Below, piece after piece: positions 21,079 through 32,830 of a stretch of DNA of 62,000 nucleotides (within the stretch, counting starts at the first letter, position 1; each line of letters opens with the position of its first letter). This DNA is from Diphasiastrum complanatum (Eukaryota > Streptophyta > Lycopodiopsida > Lycopodiales > Lycopodiaceae). The position numbers and the translations under genes were made by a program. Location of the stretch: assembly GCA_029204225.1 (NCBI GenBank), contig CM055097.1, forward strand, positions 27,393,192 to 27,455,191, written 5' to 3'. The notes under the pieces were generated by a model. That model saw nothing but the letters and a program-made list of their open reading frames with translations, had not been told where the DNA came from and did not search any database.

Positions 21079-22867
21079 ATTGCATGACTATTAATCCGTC
21101 TTCAACAAGTCTAAGATCAACAAGCAATTCAATAGTTTTGATGATCATTAGCGTTCAAAAGAATATGTATATGCTTGCACCTCAACATGAGTTTCACAAT
21201 TAAACATATGACTTCAATGTTCAGCTATTCTATGTCATTTTTTTCCTATCACATTATAGTTTCATACTCTAGACTTTGCTTTAATTTCCTAGTTTGGGAT
21301 AGGAGATATGATGAGGATTGCCAAAAGAGCTTCTAACTATAGCTATAACTAGTCTAAGTAGGGGGTTGTGTCTAGTAGCTTGGTACTCAAATCATGCAAA
21401 TGTTTAAAATAAACAGCACTTGATGGTTACAAATTTCCAAGATTGATCTTATGTACTAAAAATACTAAAGGTGTGTGTGTCATTTGTGGTAAATGAATGG
21501 GAATTACTATGAAATCATTTGGACTTCTAAAAAGTTAGAAATAGGAAATAGAAATCAAATTTTTAGTACTCATCAATATAAGACATACAACAAGGAAATA
21601 TATAAAGATCTAGGAGCTCAAGACCTTTCCTAAAATAGAAGCTTGAAACACGTTAGATAACACATAGATGCTCGATCATGGTGTGGGTGTCAAGGGTGAA
21701 GCAACTTATATGTCTACTCAATTCACCTTATATGTAGATTTGATGCTACATGAGACGTCTAGCTAGTTATTGATCAAGACACCATGTCAATACAAATACA
21801 TCTCATATCTACATTGTCTTTTACAATTATGCCATATATGGCACACAATTAGATCATGTTTGGACAAACATACAAAATTCAATAAATTTATTTGGAACTA
21901 CATACACTCATTGGTCAGATCATTCACCAATATATTATATGTGTGAATGATAAACACCTTATAAAAAAACTTTACCAGCGTGCAGTTTATTGCATGTTGC
22001 AAAGGTAGGGCCATGTGGCTTGCCACAATGCACTTGTTTTTCAGTAGTCATCCATAATTATTTTATGGGAATTGTAAGGTAGTGAGTTACCGTCCAACCA
22101 CTTGTCCAACTTTTTATATACAAAAACTTTAAAGAAAAACAAGGACTATGTGGTACTTTACCACAAAGGTCTTGCCATGTCATATTGTCGTACTTTTATT
22201 TTATGTGAATCCTACAATTTTAGCATTATGGGAAGGCATTTGTGACATAATATGAATATAATAAGTTAAAAATTAGATTTAAAAGTGTGTGAAAAATTGC
22301 TGTGCGCAATGGATTTATATTTTGATTCTAAAATATGTGCCTGATATTCATAAGTTTGTATTGTATAATTAAAAATTTGATATTAGTTTGTTGTAAGTTT
22401 TGAATAGAGATTTAAAAGTCACAACAAATTGATAAGATTAGTTGATGATTATAACTTCATTGTATTAGACAACATAATCCATGATTGATTATGATAGTAT
22501 ATTATTTTTTCAATATGATTGTAGTTGATTTTGTTTGAAAAGATGTAAAATAATGGAAAATTACATCATGATTTTGTCCATCACTAATGGTTTGATTATT
22601 ACTTGAAGGTGATTGTTGAAATATGATATCATTGAGCAATGACTTTGTGAACGTCTTTGTAATGCGAGAAGCTTAATATGATGTGGATTTGATAGAAATA
22701 GAAGTTACTACATGAGGTAGTGAAATGCAACACGTTAGTTGCTCAAAGCAACACGTTAGTTACTCAAAGCAACAAGTTGCCTAAAAATTAGATGCAAGGA
22801 TTTAATGTAAATAAAAAAATTGGAGAGGGATGTAAGGAAACTTTAAAGACACTTGGAAACATATACT
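21079..22867. other. AT-rich intergenic stretch
   Basis: No coding signal. A 21-bp tandem repeat lies at 22727-22768 (two copies starting GCAACACGTTAGTT, then a partial third). The rest is unremarkable AT-rich sequence. Confidence 0.5.
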
Positions 22868-23450
22868 TCAAATATACTCTTCGAATGTATATGTGCAAAT
22901 AGATCTAAAGGGATATGCATAAGTTGAACCAAATTGGCATTCATGTTTGTTGCAAATTGTCCATATGTGGTCAAGTTGGGAATTGTATAGAGTTGTTACC
23001 TCTTTGAAAAGTATTTGTAGTCCATGGTAGGCCATGAAATTTAGTAGTAATTGTGTAAATAAACTGGACTTTAGAATATCAATATTTACGTCACCTATTA
23101 CACTCAATGTAGGAACATTTGAGGGTATTGTTTGGAGAACGTTGTTGAGAATTTGCGGTAGCGATTTGATATTTGCTTTTGGATGCTTTGTACGTAGCTA
23201 TTATGTGCATGTGGAATTATGTGCCTTCATTGAATGTTGCATGTGTTATTTCAATGTCGTTGTGTGTTGAATCTTGTGGCTTTACGGAGTATTTTGTGTT
23301 GGCTTGTTAAAAATTACATTTCCAGTAGACGAAAAGTTATCGATATGTGTGGAAAGTAGACCATGCTTGTGTGTTTTTTATGCGTTTCTTGTAAACAATG
23401 TATATTGGAATTCATTAAGAAGTTAGTAGATTTTAGGTCAATGTAGTATT
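22868..23450 (-). pseudogene. Endonuclease domain of the Helentron-like element
   Basis: The 22868-23107 frame (79 codons) has GDVNID (about 23077-23094), a FMAYHGLQILFKEVTTLYNS segment and LDHIWT (about 22957-22975), the second half of an exonuclease/endonuclease/phosphatase fold. The first half, with LQETH at 23380-23394, lies in another frame. About 250 bp between them is too decayed to read. A LINE endonuclease is the alternative, but the helicase directly upstream on the same strand argues against it. Confidence 0.7.
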
Positions 23451-23528
23451 TTGCAAAGGATATCGTGTTCAAAGAGTATGATGATGAGGTGTGTTTACAT
23501 ACTGGTTAATGTCGGAAACAATGAGCTT

Positions 23529-24045
23529 TTAAGCAATTGTGTTATGTAGTCTTTGCATTTCTTGTTTCACTTCTTTGTCAACAACGAAGTTTTCTGGTTG
23601 CAATGGTTGTAGGAGGCACAAATTATCAGTGTCCCTAATTCTTGAAAGTGTTGTATAAGCTAGACCATATGCTTTAATACCTTTTGGATTGAATGCGAGT
23701 TGTCTATTGTTAGTCCTTGCACACAATGTATTGTTCGTGTTGCGACAAGTTGGATTGAAAATTGCTTTATGGTCATATCTTGTTAAGTATGGAGATAATA
23801 TTATGATCTTTTAATTGTCTCATTTTTTCAATCAACTAATAACATGGCATGTTCCCCCAATATGTTGAACCAAATAATTCTAATAAATTTGTACTATTTT
23901 TAAACATCCATTCATCTAAAACTACTCCAGCTTGATACAAATTACCACATGTAATTATATCTAATCCTCCAAAGTGCTGAGAAGAGATGTATTCGATTGC
24001 TTGTAGTCTTTGATATGCAAATTGTAAAATTTTCTTTCCAATAAA
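23529..24045 (-). pseudogene. PIF1-type Helitron helicase, C-terminal part
   Basis: The motif with CGNLYQ corresponds to the GDLYQLPPV block of Helitron helicases; ELFGSTYWGNMP and LIEKMRQL match the next conserved block. Then IKAYGLAYTTLSRIRDTDNL is the last helicase motif. A stop and frameshifts lie around 23740-23830. The Walker A and B motifs are missing, being beyond the preserved 5' end. Confidence 0.75.
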
Positions 24046-24275
24046 ACTTTATAAAAAACTACTAGAAGAAAATGTTGATAATGTGTCAAGATTTTCTGAT
24101 GACAATGATGTTAGTATTTTTGTGTTGACTGATAGGTGTAATGTAGAATGTATCGTTGTTCTCTGTGTAAGCCATAAGTATTGCTTTTGGGAATTTGATA
24201 TATGTATTTATTTGTTTATGGTAGTGCCTTAGTAAACCTTGTACAATCAAAAGTAGTGTGAATGTTTTTCATGTT

Positions 24276-24890
24276 CTAGCTCCTCCTATGAGAAAATGAT
24301 TTTTTTTTATCTCGATTACTATACCCAAGGAAGATACACTTCACGGATTTTGCATCAAGTTTCTTTCGCAAGTCCTTTGGTATATGTGCATACGCCGTAC
24401 ACAAACACTCGAAAGCTACCCACTTTGGGCTTGTTTCCACTATACGCTTCTTTAGGCTTGATTCCTTCAACCGCTTTGGTTGAGCTTCTATTCAATAGAA
24501 AAACATCAGTTGCTAGTGCTTCCGCTTGAATTTGGCAACTCCTTTGCCTTGAGCATGCTCCTCACACACTCAATTATAGATCTATTTTTCCGCTCAGCCA
24601 TGCCATTTTGGTGCGATGTATGTGGAGCTGCAAATTGTCTCTTTATCCCACATGCCTTGCAAAGATCTTTGAACTCATCAAAATTATACTCGCCACTCTT
24701 ATTTGATTCCTTGAGTCTTTAGCCTCTTTCCTATGTGGTTTTCCACCAAAGCTTTCCACTGTTTGAAGTATTTGAATGCTTCAAAATTTTGCCTCAGAAA
24801 ATAGACACATACCTTCTGTGAGAAATCATCTACGAAGTTCATGAGATAGTACGGTCCCCCTGTTGATCTGATCTGCATGGAATGGCACAA
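24276..24890 (-). pseudogene. copia integrase fragment
   Basis: 24699-24890 carries the integrase core (GGPYYLMNFVDDFSQKVCVY, then EAFKYFKQWKALVENHIGKR). 24540-24640 gives a degraded VERKNRSIIECVRSMLKA, and 24276-24470 the C-terminal domain (AYAHIPKDLRKKLDAKSVKC, IFLGYSNRDKK). No gag, RT or LTR is attached. The fragment ends abruptly on the right at about 24895. Confidence 0.83.
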
Positions 24891-24895
24891 ATTTC

Positions 24896-25849
24896 AAATG
24901 ATTGTTGGGATCAACCAACAATGTCTATCGTGACAAAGGAGCAACAACATGGAATCCTTAGTGCATGTAGCTACGTCTGTCGGATTCAGACAGACAACGA
25001 TAAATTGGAGTCTGTCTTACTTGATTAGTTTCGAAGCCGCTGATCTAGAAAGTCGATTCCATAGCCATGCACAACTTACTTCAGTTTCATATTTAGCTTT
25101 GTGGAAGTGATTTAGATACGGTTATTAGAGCGACAAATCGAGCACTACTATCAGTCATATGAAACAATTTAATCTAATAGTAGGTTTATCTACGAGCATG
25201 AATTTATTTGACAATAAAATGAAATAAGCATTCAGCATACACAACCAAGATTATTGAAACTTTGATAGATTAGTCAGGTAGAAATATAGTCTAAATGTAG
25301 ATAGAGGCGCATTCTTTTTGAGACAATATTCTGTGATAACAGAGAGAAAGAACAATACATTGCGCTCTAAAAGACCGATTGATCGTGATGAATTAGATGA
25401 TTCATCTAACCGAGCAACTAATAGGTTGCTGAATATATACACATGGCTAACTAATTAAAAGAATGGTTAACTTGTAGTTTACAATCTGGTTAAGGCACTA
25501 CATGTTGTTGGCTGTCGCCATAAGACAATATCTGATTTTGTCCGGGCGTGACATGCGTACTTGGTGATTCACCGATAGTCAACAAATTGCGGTCGATTGA
25601 TCGAGGAAGGCCGAATAAGAGAATCTGTCCAGATGGTCTAGGATGACCGACCAATTGGGTATGGCAGAACAATCAATGATATCTGAATAAAAGAATGTGG
25701 CTAACAAAGAAGAGGTGGACGAACTATCGGGTAACACTGTTACCAATTCCCTTGTATTTTTGCAAACTTTCAAGAGACAAGTGTATTTCTGCAAAGTATG
25801 AGACTATACAAATATTTACAAAAGCTTAATGAATGGATCTAGATTAATA
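24896..25849. other. Stretch without a recognised gene
   Basis: A perfect 8-bp inverted repeat, ATTGTTGG and CCAACAAT, lies at 24901-24922. The rest holds only short frames without motifs and may be decayed retrotransposon leader or LTR, but I could not align it to anything else in the window. Confidence 0.45.
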
Positions 25850-25859
25850 GAGAATAGGG

Positions 25860-26078
25860 ATGGAGAGGATAGAGATCCAAAAGTTGCTTCCTAGTGCACA
25901 AGCCTCACATATATCTGAAGAAGACTTAATGCTAGAAAGGTCTACTACCATATTTTGCTTGTTCAAAACTCGTAAACTTTGATAGCTCAAATGACCATAC
26001 CTCTCGTGTCAAAGCTTGTCCTGATTAGAATCCCTTGCTGACAAGGCCTCTTGGCTAGGAATGGTTGTGTAAAGCTTG
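25860..26078 (-). pseudogene. copia gag-pre-integrase
   Basis: The complement reads ERYGHLSYQSLRVLNKQNMV, then a CEACALG motif (the usual GKQ lost), just right of the truncation. It continues the polyprotein after the MITE insertion. No catalytic core follows. Confidence 0.75.
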
Positions 26079-26436
26079 CATTAAAGGAGTTTTGAGCTCC
26101 AAAAAGACCCTTTAAGAATTCGTGCAAGATGTAGTTTATATTATTACGTTTGACTTGCCATAACTTTTTAATCGTAGCTCAAAAGTATGTCATCTAACAT
26201 ATCATTGGAAAGTCCTTGTCGAGCGCTTTCCAATACACTAAACTGCGCTAAATTCGAACTTACCACTAAAAAGTTATGCCATTTTTAGTGTGGAATCAAA
26301 ATGTGCACTAAAAAAGTTACGTTACATAGATTTCAAATTTGAGTGTTTTGATTGGTCCATGTGTAAGAAAAAATTGAGAAAAAACATAAAGAGAGTCTTT
26401 ACAAAGGGTCTTTTTGGATTTAGAACTCCTCTAATG
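26079..26436. mobile_element. MITE with about 35-bp terminal inverted repeats
   Basis: 358 bp. The left end starts CATTAAAGGAGTTTTGAGC and continues TCCAAAAAGACCCTTT (to 26113); the complement of the right end (26403-26436) starts CATTAGAGGAGTTCTAAA and continues TCCAAAAAGACCCTTT, with about five differences. Inside are two more inverted pairs: TGCCATAACTTTTTA (26156-26170) with 26267-26281, and TTGGAAAG (26205-26212) with CTTTCCAA (26226-26233), so the whole could fold as a nested hairpin. No coding capacity. It interrupts a copia polyprotein after KEGGIYIR. No clean target duplication was found. Confidence 0.75.
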
Positions 26437-26860
26437 TAAATACCCCCTTCTTTCATTTCCTTGACTACCACCTTGAAGCTTTGATCTTTGTCTTTTACCA
26501 AACAGGTAGATTCATCAATCTCCATCAACATGTTCTGTTTGGTAATGACACCACCAGATAGCAAGTTCTTAGCCAACCCTGGTACATGCAAGATACTCTT
26601 GATTACCTTCACCTCACTTGATGACAGTTGCACAGGAATTGTGCCTTTGTCCCTCACCTTACGTGTAGAGTTAGCTCCAAGGCATAGTTGCTAACCATCT
26701 AATGTCTCCTCATAGGTGTTGAACCAATTCCTATGAGGTGTCATGTGCTTCGAGGCTCCATAATGAATGTACCATCCACCAAACATGGATTCATAGGGCT
26801 GCGGTGAATAGATCAAGCCCACCAGTTTGCTCTTCTCCTACAGTTTTATCAACAAAGTAA
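26437..26860 (-). pseudogene. copia protease, active site lost
   Basis: 26322-26657 includes GTIPVQLSSSEVKVIKSILH and VPGLAKNLLSGGVITKQNML. Upstream, near 26740-26790, the active-site region reads IHYGASKHMT where copia has IDSGASSHMT: the catalytic Asp has become His and the Ser Tyr. It could not cleave. Confidence 0.75.
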
Positions 26861-26862
26861 CC

Positions 26863-27702
26863 CTACTGGTTCTTTCCTTTCTTTTGATCACTTTGCTTCT
26901 TTTGGCATTCAAATGCAAAAGGCCCATACTTGCCACAGTAGTTGCAGTTGCCCTTCATCTTGGGTGTAGATGAAGAATTGGTGCTTGACTCCTCTCCAAC
27001 TTGTAACTTGGATACATGCTCTTCCAAGTTTTGCTTTGAGTTATTCCCTTTGCCTATTTCTTTCGTCTGGAAGTTCTGCTTCTTCTTAGAAGCAAATGCA
27101 TGTTCTGGATTATCTTCCCTTTTAGAAAGATTCTTCCTTCTCATATCCTCCCGTAGAAGAAGACTACATAACTCTCCAAAGGTCGGGAGTTTCTCCCTAG
27201 TAGAAAGGGACATCACATAGTCTTGATAGTTGCATGAAAAACTATTCAAGACTATGGGAATGATACTCTTGTCACTTACTGTCTCTCCTATTGAAACAAG
27301 CTGGTCCATAAGGTCCTTGACCTTTGTGATGTGATTGACTATTGTTGCACCTACTTCCATCTTGATAGTATGTAACCTGTTTTGCAAATACACAAGTCTG
27401 GCTGAATCCACTGTTAATATAGACTTCAGAATAGTCCAAGCATCCATTGCATCCTTTGCATTACAAATGTGAGAAATAATGTTGTCCTTGACAAAAAGAT
27501 TGATCATCCTATAAGGCTTCTATCATCTGTTTATGTGGTCCTTCAATTCAGGTTCAGATGTTGGTACATGCTTTCTACCTGCCATTAACTCCCAACAATT
27601 CCTCTTCATCAAGATGTTAGCCATCTTGAACTTCCACACTCTATTGTTTGTGCCATCAAGTTTGTTACATTCACCTAGCAGACTCTCCCCAAGACTAGCC
27701 AT
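26863..27702 (-). pseudogene. copia gag
   Basis: ATG 27702 starts MASLGESLLGECNKLDGTNN, then RVWKFKMANILMKRNCWELM. Two adjacent stops near 27515-27525 break the frame, which resumes in phase with DAMDAWTILKSILTVDSARL, ATIVNHITKVKDLMDQLVSI and the knuckle CNYCGKYGPFAFEC, where the zinc His is replaced by Pro. It ends KKQSDQKKGKNQ. Confidence 0.87.
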
Positions 27703-28132
27703 GTTATAATTTGTGCTCAAACAGAATTCAACCTGAAAGAATTCAAAAAAGAAAGAAACTAGGGTATGTAGCCACTTCAAGACAACCTTTTCAACTCTTG
27801 CTTTTGACTTTGCCACTTGGTATGGCCTTATTAGCACAAGCACTAGGCCCCACTGGAACAGAAACTAGAAGCTCCTACATAAAGTATGCTCTACTTTTGT
27901 GTAAGCTCCTCCAAAAAGACTCTCCACAATTTAGCCAGAATTAAAAAGTTTTTGGATCATCCCACTCCCCTTGCCAATAGCTCTCCAACAGTGCAAGACT
28001 CAATCTGATCTGACTCCTATAGATCAAAAGCTCCCTCTTACAACATTGAGGTGCTTGTGGAAGATGAGAATCTTCTTAAGAATTTGAGCACTGAAGTTTC
28101 TCTCACTCACAGACTCACAAGCTAGACAATAT

Positions 28133-28144
28133 GCTCTAATACCA
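28133..28144 (-). promoter_or_regulatory. Primer binding site, initiator tRNA-Met
   Basis: The minus strand reads TGGTATTAGAGC, one base from TGGTATCAGAGC, directly abutting the LTR start at 28145. Confidence 0.82.
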
Positions 28145-28556
28145 TGATGAATTGCAAGACCTAGCTATGGAGTATCTTAACTTCAATACTAGATCAACCA
28201 AGAAATCTTGAGAAACTTAGCTATGGAAAACATCACATACAAGGAGAATTGCATAAGCACCTCGCAATAGCAAAATTTAGAAGAGAAAATGAATTGCTAG
28301 AGAGAGAGAGAGGAGGGTGTGGGTCCTCCAAATCCCATGTGAGACACGCACCTATGATTATATGCATGGAAAATCTAGGCGTCAACCGTATGAGTGACCT
28401 AGTTGGCCAAGTGGGCCACTTGCACTAATTAACTCAACCTACAAAAAGGGGGTTCTCATGTTTTTAATTAATAACATGCCCCATGAGTTATATACAACTT
28501 ACAAGTTAATTAGTGCTTATCCAAAGGTGTAAAAGAGGCATTACTCTTCAACATCA
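28145..28556 (-). repeat. 5' LTR of the 25850-28556 copia
   Basis: Starts TGATGAATTGCAAGACC next to the primer site and ends with CATCA at 28556, giving matching TGATG/CATCA ends. No second copy is in the window, so the right boundary rests on the terminal repeat alone. Confidence 0.65.
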
Positions 28557-28920
28557 AATTCATCGACTGGGTGAGGTGAATAATTTGAGAATTATTTTTT
28601 CACTTATTCATGTTCAAATTTTATGAAAATTAGAATGGCTTCTTTGTGGTTAGATGGCCATGCAAAAGTTTGGTTTTCCATCTATCGTTGTGAGAAATTT
28701 CAACTAGTTTAGTCAAGTTTAGTCATATTTTGGTTAATTGTCAATATTAGGCCAAAATGCATTTTAGACTTATAAACTTTATGAAAGTTATTTTAGTCAA
28801 AGTTCATTTGAATTACAAGTATGGAAAAGGTAGGAGGTCGAGTTTGGAAGGTTCAAATACATTAATAGTAGGGTTATTGTTATGGAGGAAAACCAAATTT
28901 ATTAATGAGACATGGATCTG

Positions 28921-28930
28921 CTATAAAAGG
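28921..28930 (+). promoter_or_regulatory. LTR TATA box
   Basis: CTATAAAAGG, conserved in the sister LTR at 49830-49839 (CTATAAAAAG), in the position expected at the U3/R junction. Confidence 0.65.
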
Positions 28931-28953
28931 ATGTAAACTCATGGGAAAAAGGT

Positions 28954-29111
<158 letters not shown>

Positions 29112-29433
29112 CATGCCTATACATGAGTTCTCTTGGGTTCATCTATCCATTGGTGCACTATCTTGATGATATCTTCAAATCTTGTGTGTAGAATGCTCAT
29201 ATTTTGTTATTTTTGGATCCACACGTGGGAAACACAATAGGTTACTATTATTGTACAGAAAACAACTTGATTTTATCATAGATTTGATGTTTGATCAAGA
29301 TCTTATTGAGTTTGTATCTCTTTCATTAAGTAGATGTTGATTTTCTACATTGCAACTTGTGTAACTTGTGTTGTCTTTCATAACCAGAGATCAATGGTTT
29401 ATTTTGGATGTTAATGATCTAGGATTCTTCATA

Positions 29434-29445
29434 TGGTATCAGATC
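29434..29445 (+). promoter_or_regulatory. Primer binding site, initiator tRNA-Met
   Basis: TGGTATCAGATC directly after the LTR, one mismatch from TGGTATCAGAGC. Confidence 0.8.
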
Positions 29446-30151
29446 TCTTGTGTTCAGGTTATGGAAGGTACAACCACATTTAGCAAATATTTGGAGCGTG
29501 CCAGAATAGTTTTTACTCAAAAATCAAGCATGTGTAGAATTGATCTTTTGTAGGTCAAAATTCAATATAGATTTATGAACTTGAAGTAGACCGATTTGAC
29601 ACGTGTGTAACTGGAATTGGAAGATTTTAATTGCATTAGGAAAGCTTCATTAGAGGCTACAAGATTCTATATCAAGATTTTTGCAATTGCTTGTAGAAAT
29701 TAAAAGATTCAACTTTTTATGATTTTGTCAAAACCCTAATTTTGATTGGATCTTTATTTTTTTAAGTTGATGGACTTTAATAGAGTATGTTTCAATCTTA
29801 GAAAGTGGCAAGATTCATTAGATTGTGTGTGGATCATAGGTTGATCAAGAATTCTTCATTCTATGTGTTCATTTCAAAAACTTTTTTATGCATAAAGTTA
29901 TAATACCTTTTCTTGCCTACATTGCCCATAACATTAAACTAGTAGGTATAAAGGTATAACTAATTTCACTTTTTAGATCTGATTTTCAGATTTATAGTCT
30001 GAAAAACAAAACTTCAAAATGAAAATCAGAAGTTTAAACACTTCATTTATGCAAAAAAAACACTAGTTTTGATAAAAAAAACACAAGCTAGAATCAATCT
30101 TTTTCCACAAAAATTTGTGTGGATGTAGAGGAAGACTTCCTCTATCCATTT

Positions 30152-31216
30152 TGTTGGATTTATCTCCTCTACTCTCCTAAATCCCATTTTAATCTGCCTC
30201 CATTCATGTTGCATTTCTACTCATGTTGTCGCACAGTCTGCATATTTACATGATAAGACAGACGAATAAAATGCGAATGTCTATAGAAATACAAGTAAAT
30301 TCTCACATGAAAAGGCAAAATCTTCAAGAACGTTCATCTCAACAAAAGCTGACGTCACAGCCCTTTCACGCTCACACCATGCAACTATGCTAACAGAATT
30401 GACAATGACAACAGCCACCCATGATCTCCTATAGACAACACATCCACTTTGTACTTTCTTCATATGCACATCTGTAACATTGTATGTATATATACTGAAT
30501 ACCATTTGCGTATTCAGATTGACAGGGGGATTGAGAGAGGGAGATTGAGAGATCAAGAAAACAAGTGTGTGTAAATATAGCATCAGAAGCTTATCAGAGA
30601 TATAGACGAAGTAGATGCCTTGCGCATTGATTCTTTATTTGTCAGTAATAGATTCATTTCTCTTACAGATTGAATTAGGTTTGTAGAGCACGCGGTTTCG
30701 TCCACTATTGTCTTGTGTCCTACTGCATTATTGACATGTATATTTGTTATGCTTAATCTGATAACAACTCCTTGTTCTACGTTCAGAATTTGTGTCAACA
30801 TTGCTATGCTTATTCTTCATTATGTCTGACTTTCCTTGTTGTTTAATCTGATAATTTGTTTTAGCGAGTTATTATTAGTCTAGCTGTTGACGACTAATAT
30901 TTAGTTTTGCCTTTTGCAAATCATTCGTGACATATAATTTGTCTAGCTATTCATGACAAATTATCCTTCTGGTGTTTTGTTACTGTTTGGCTGCGTAATC
31001 ATGATCGTGATTTCTGTTACTAACATTCTGTTTTTTCTGATAGGCATAGTCATGCTTAGAGAAGAAGTAATATAGCTCATTTTGCTACACACAAACACAT
31101 TCCGTTTGAGTTTGTTTCTCGTTTGAGTTTCGAGTTTGCTTTTTGTTCATGTTCATTTTCTTTTCGAGCCATTTATTTTCGTCTCTCACACTCACACACT
31201 CTTCTTCTTTCCAACA
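30152..31216 (+). repeat. 5' LTR
   Basis: Starts TGTTGGATTTATC and ends CCAACA directly before the primer site. From about 30385 on it aligns with the solo LTR (about 46155-46947), sharing CATTATTGACATGTATA and TAGAGCACGCGGTTTCG-like blocks. The first 230 bp do not align by eye, so the left boundary is tentative. Confidence 0.65.
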
Positions 31217-31228
31217 TGGTATCAGAGC
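31217..31228 (+). promoter_or_regulatory. Primer binding site, initiator tRNA-Met
   Basis: TGGTATCAGAGC, a perfect match to the usual copia site, directly after CCAACA. Confidence 0.92.
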
Positions 31229-31373
31229 TTCTTTTCGTATCCTGATATAAGCTTCCACGGTACAAGACTCTACTAGCCGATAGAGTAATTGTCTTCTTGT
31301 TCTGTAATTCTATACCAGATTTCATATTTAAGTCACTGATAGTTTTTCCTATTACTTAGACTAATTCTTCCAC

Positions 31374-32290
31374 ATGGATTCCCAAGGGAAAGTCAGCCCC
31401 ATCATGGACAAGCTTGATGGAGCCAATTACCATCTGTGAAAATTTAAGATGAAAACTATACTAATGGCTAAAGAATTGTATGACGTTGTCATAGGTGCAG
31501 AAGGGAAACCTGAAGCAGACGACGCAACAATCGCCAGATGGAAGCTGAAGGATGGAAAGGCTTTCACGCTGATCATCCTCAACATTACGGATACCCAAAT
31601 CGGCCATGTATCCGAGGCTCAGACATCAAAAGAAGTCTGGGACATCTTGAGCACACTATACGAAATGCAAGATATAGCTTTCAAGCTACATCTCAGGAAA
31701 AAATTTTACTCCCTCAAAATGACGAATGGTGATTCCCTACAGAATCACATTAATCAATTCAAGAACCTGCTAAGGCAAATGGTTGCTGTCGGATCTGTCA
31801 TAGATGATCAAGACACAGTGATGCAACTGCTTACAAGCTTGCCAAGCTCATACAACAGTTGGGTGATGATCATCATGACACATCCAAAATTGACTTTTTC
31901 GAGAGTCATTACTATGTTGTTGCAGGAAGATACGCGGATGAACGAAGCCTCAAGTTCCTTAGTTGATTCTCACATCTTATAAACCAACAAGAGCATGACT
32001 AAGCAGAAGAAGAAGAAAGGCCCGAAGCAACCAAAGCCAAACCAAAAACCAGCACAACACAAAGAACAGTCAAATCCGTAGACAAAGAAGCATTTCTTCT
32101 GTAGATACTACAAGCGAAACAACTAGGAAATTCAAGATTTCCAGATACTAGAAGCAAAGAACAACAGCAAGGGGCAGTCGAATCAAGTGGCAAATGCAGT
32201 TGTAGAAGCTCCACAACCTATTCAAGAAACAGATCATAATGCCTTCATGGCCAGCCTTCAAGAAGTTCCTGGATTCTTGAGTCACTCAAC
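31374..32290 (+). pseudogene. copia gag
   Basis: ATG 31374 begins MDSQGKVSPIMDKLDGANYH; TGA at about 31437 replaces an expected Trp. Then KTILMAKELYDVVIGAEGKP, KEVWDILSTLYEMQDIAFKL, NHINQFKNLLRQMVAVGSVI and TSLPSSYNSWVMIIMTHPKL to 31982. After that a Lys-rich stretch and a ruined knuckle (HFFCRYYK) occupy 31990-32140. The Trp-to-stop change is a single G-to-A. Confidence 0.85.
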
Positions 32291-32305
32291 ACATGACCAG
32301 CCTCA

Positions 32306-32830
32306 TTGGCTGTTTTGAGTCCTATACACCTTATAGTACCCAGAAATATGTTCACCTTGGCGACAATAGCACACGTTATTAAAGGTGAAGGTATTATAAG
32401 ATTAGGCTTTGCAAATGATCAATCTGAGCTACTTTCTAAAGTCCTATATGTACCAAATTTGTCTACAAATTTGTTCTTTGTAAGTAGAATCACAGATCTA
32501 GGACATAGAGTAGAATTTAAATGTGATCAGTGTAAAGTAGTTGATAAGACATGCAAGATCCTGGCACTCGAAAAGAGACATGAATACTTGTATAAATTAA
32601 GTCATTGCTTTTCTGCCTCTAGTCAGGCGCTCAGTACTTATATTCATGCAAATAAAAATTTACTTTGGCATTATAGTTACTTGGTCACTTGAATCATGCT
32701 ATTGTACAACAAATGTCTAGACAATCTATTGTTCTTGATTTCGACTATTCTCGTGATAAAGTCGAGTTACCTGTCTGTCAATCTTGTCTAGTTGGTAAAT
32801 AGACTAGGAAACCATTTAAATCAAGCCATC
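32306..32830 (+). pseudogene. copia protease end and gag-pre-integrase
   Basis: The protease active site is missing near 32280-32330. The frame then reads GEGIIRLGFANDQSELLSKV, LYVPNLSTNLFFVSRITDL and LLWHYSYL, then in another frame LNHAIVQQMSRQSIVLDFDY and CQSCLVGK followed by TAG where Gln belongs, then TRKPF. Confidence 0.78.

Larger units (their letters stand above)
22868..24045 (-). mobile_element. Helentron-like Helitron remnant: PIF1-type helicase joined to an endonuclease
   Basis: Minus strand, right to left. Helicase near 23820-24045: KKILQFAYQRLQAIEYISSQ, then HFGGLDIITCGNLYQAG and LIEKMRQLK. Helicase end at 23529-23726: GLAYTTLSRIRDTDNLCLLQ. Endonuclease opening near 23380-23450: MNSNIHCLQETHKKH. 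Endonuclease centre and end at 22868-23107: VIGDVNIDILKS and YNSQLDHIWTICN. LQETH, GDxN and LDH are signature motifs of the AP-type endonuclease, and CGNLYQ and LSRIR belong to Helitron PIF1 helicases. A helicase followed by this endonuclease is the layout of Helentron-type elements. Stops and frameshifts kill it. The Rep domain and element ends were not found. Confidence 0.75.
25850..28556 (-). mobile_element. Ty1/copia fragment: 5' LTR, gag, protease, pre-integrase
   Basis: Minus strand. 5' LTR 28145-28556, primer site 28133-28144, gag 26863-27702, decayed protease about 26437-26860, gag-pre-integrase about 25860-26060. Integrase, RT, RNase H and the 3' LTR are missing, the left end being truncated near 25850. 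A MITE (26079-26436) sits between the protease and pre-integrase regions. Confidence 0.83.

Noticed and set aside
24901-24922. Inverted repeat ATTGTTGG/CCAACAAT as an LTR or transposon end
   Set aside because: No second copy, partner end or target duplication was found.
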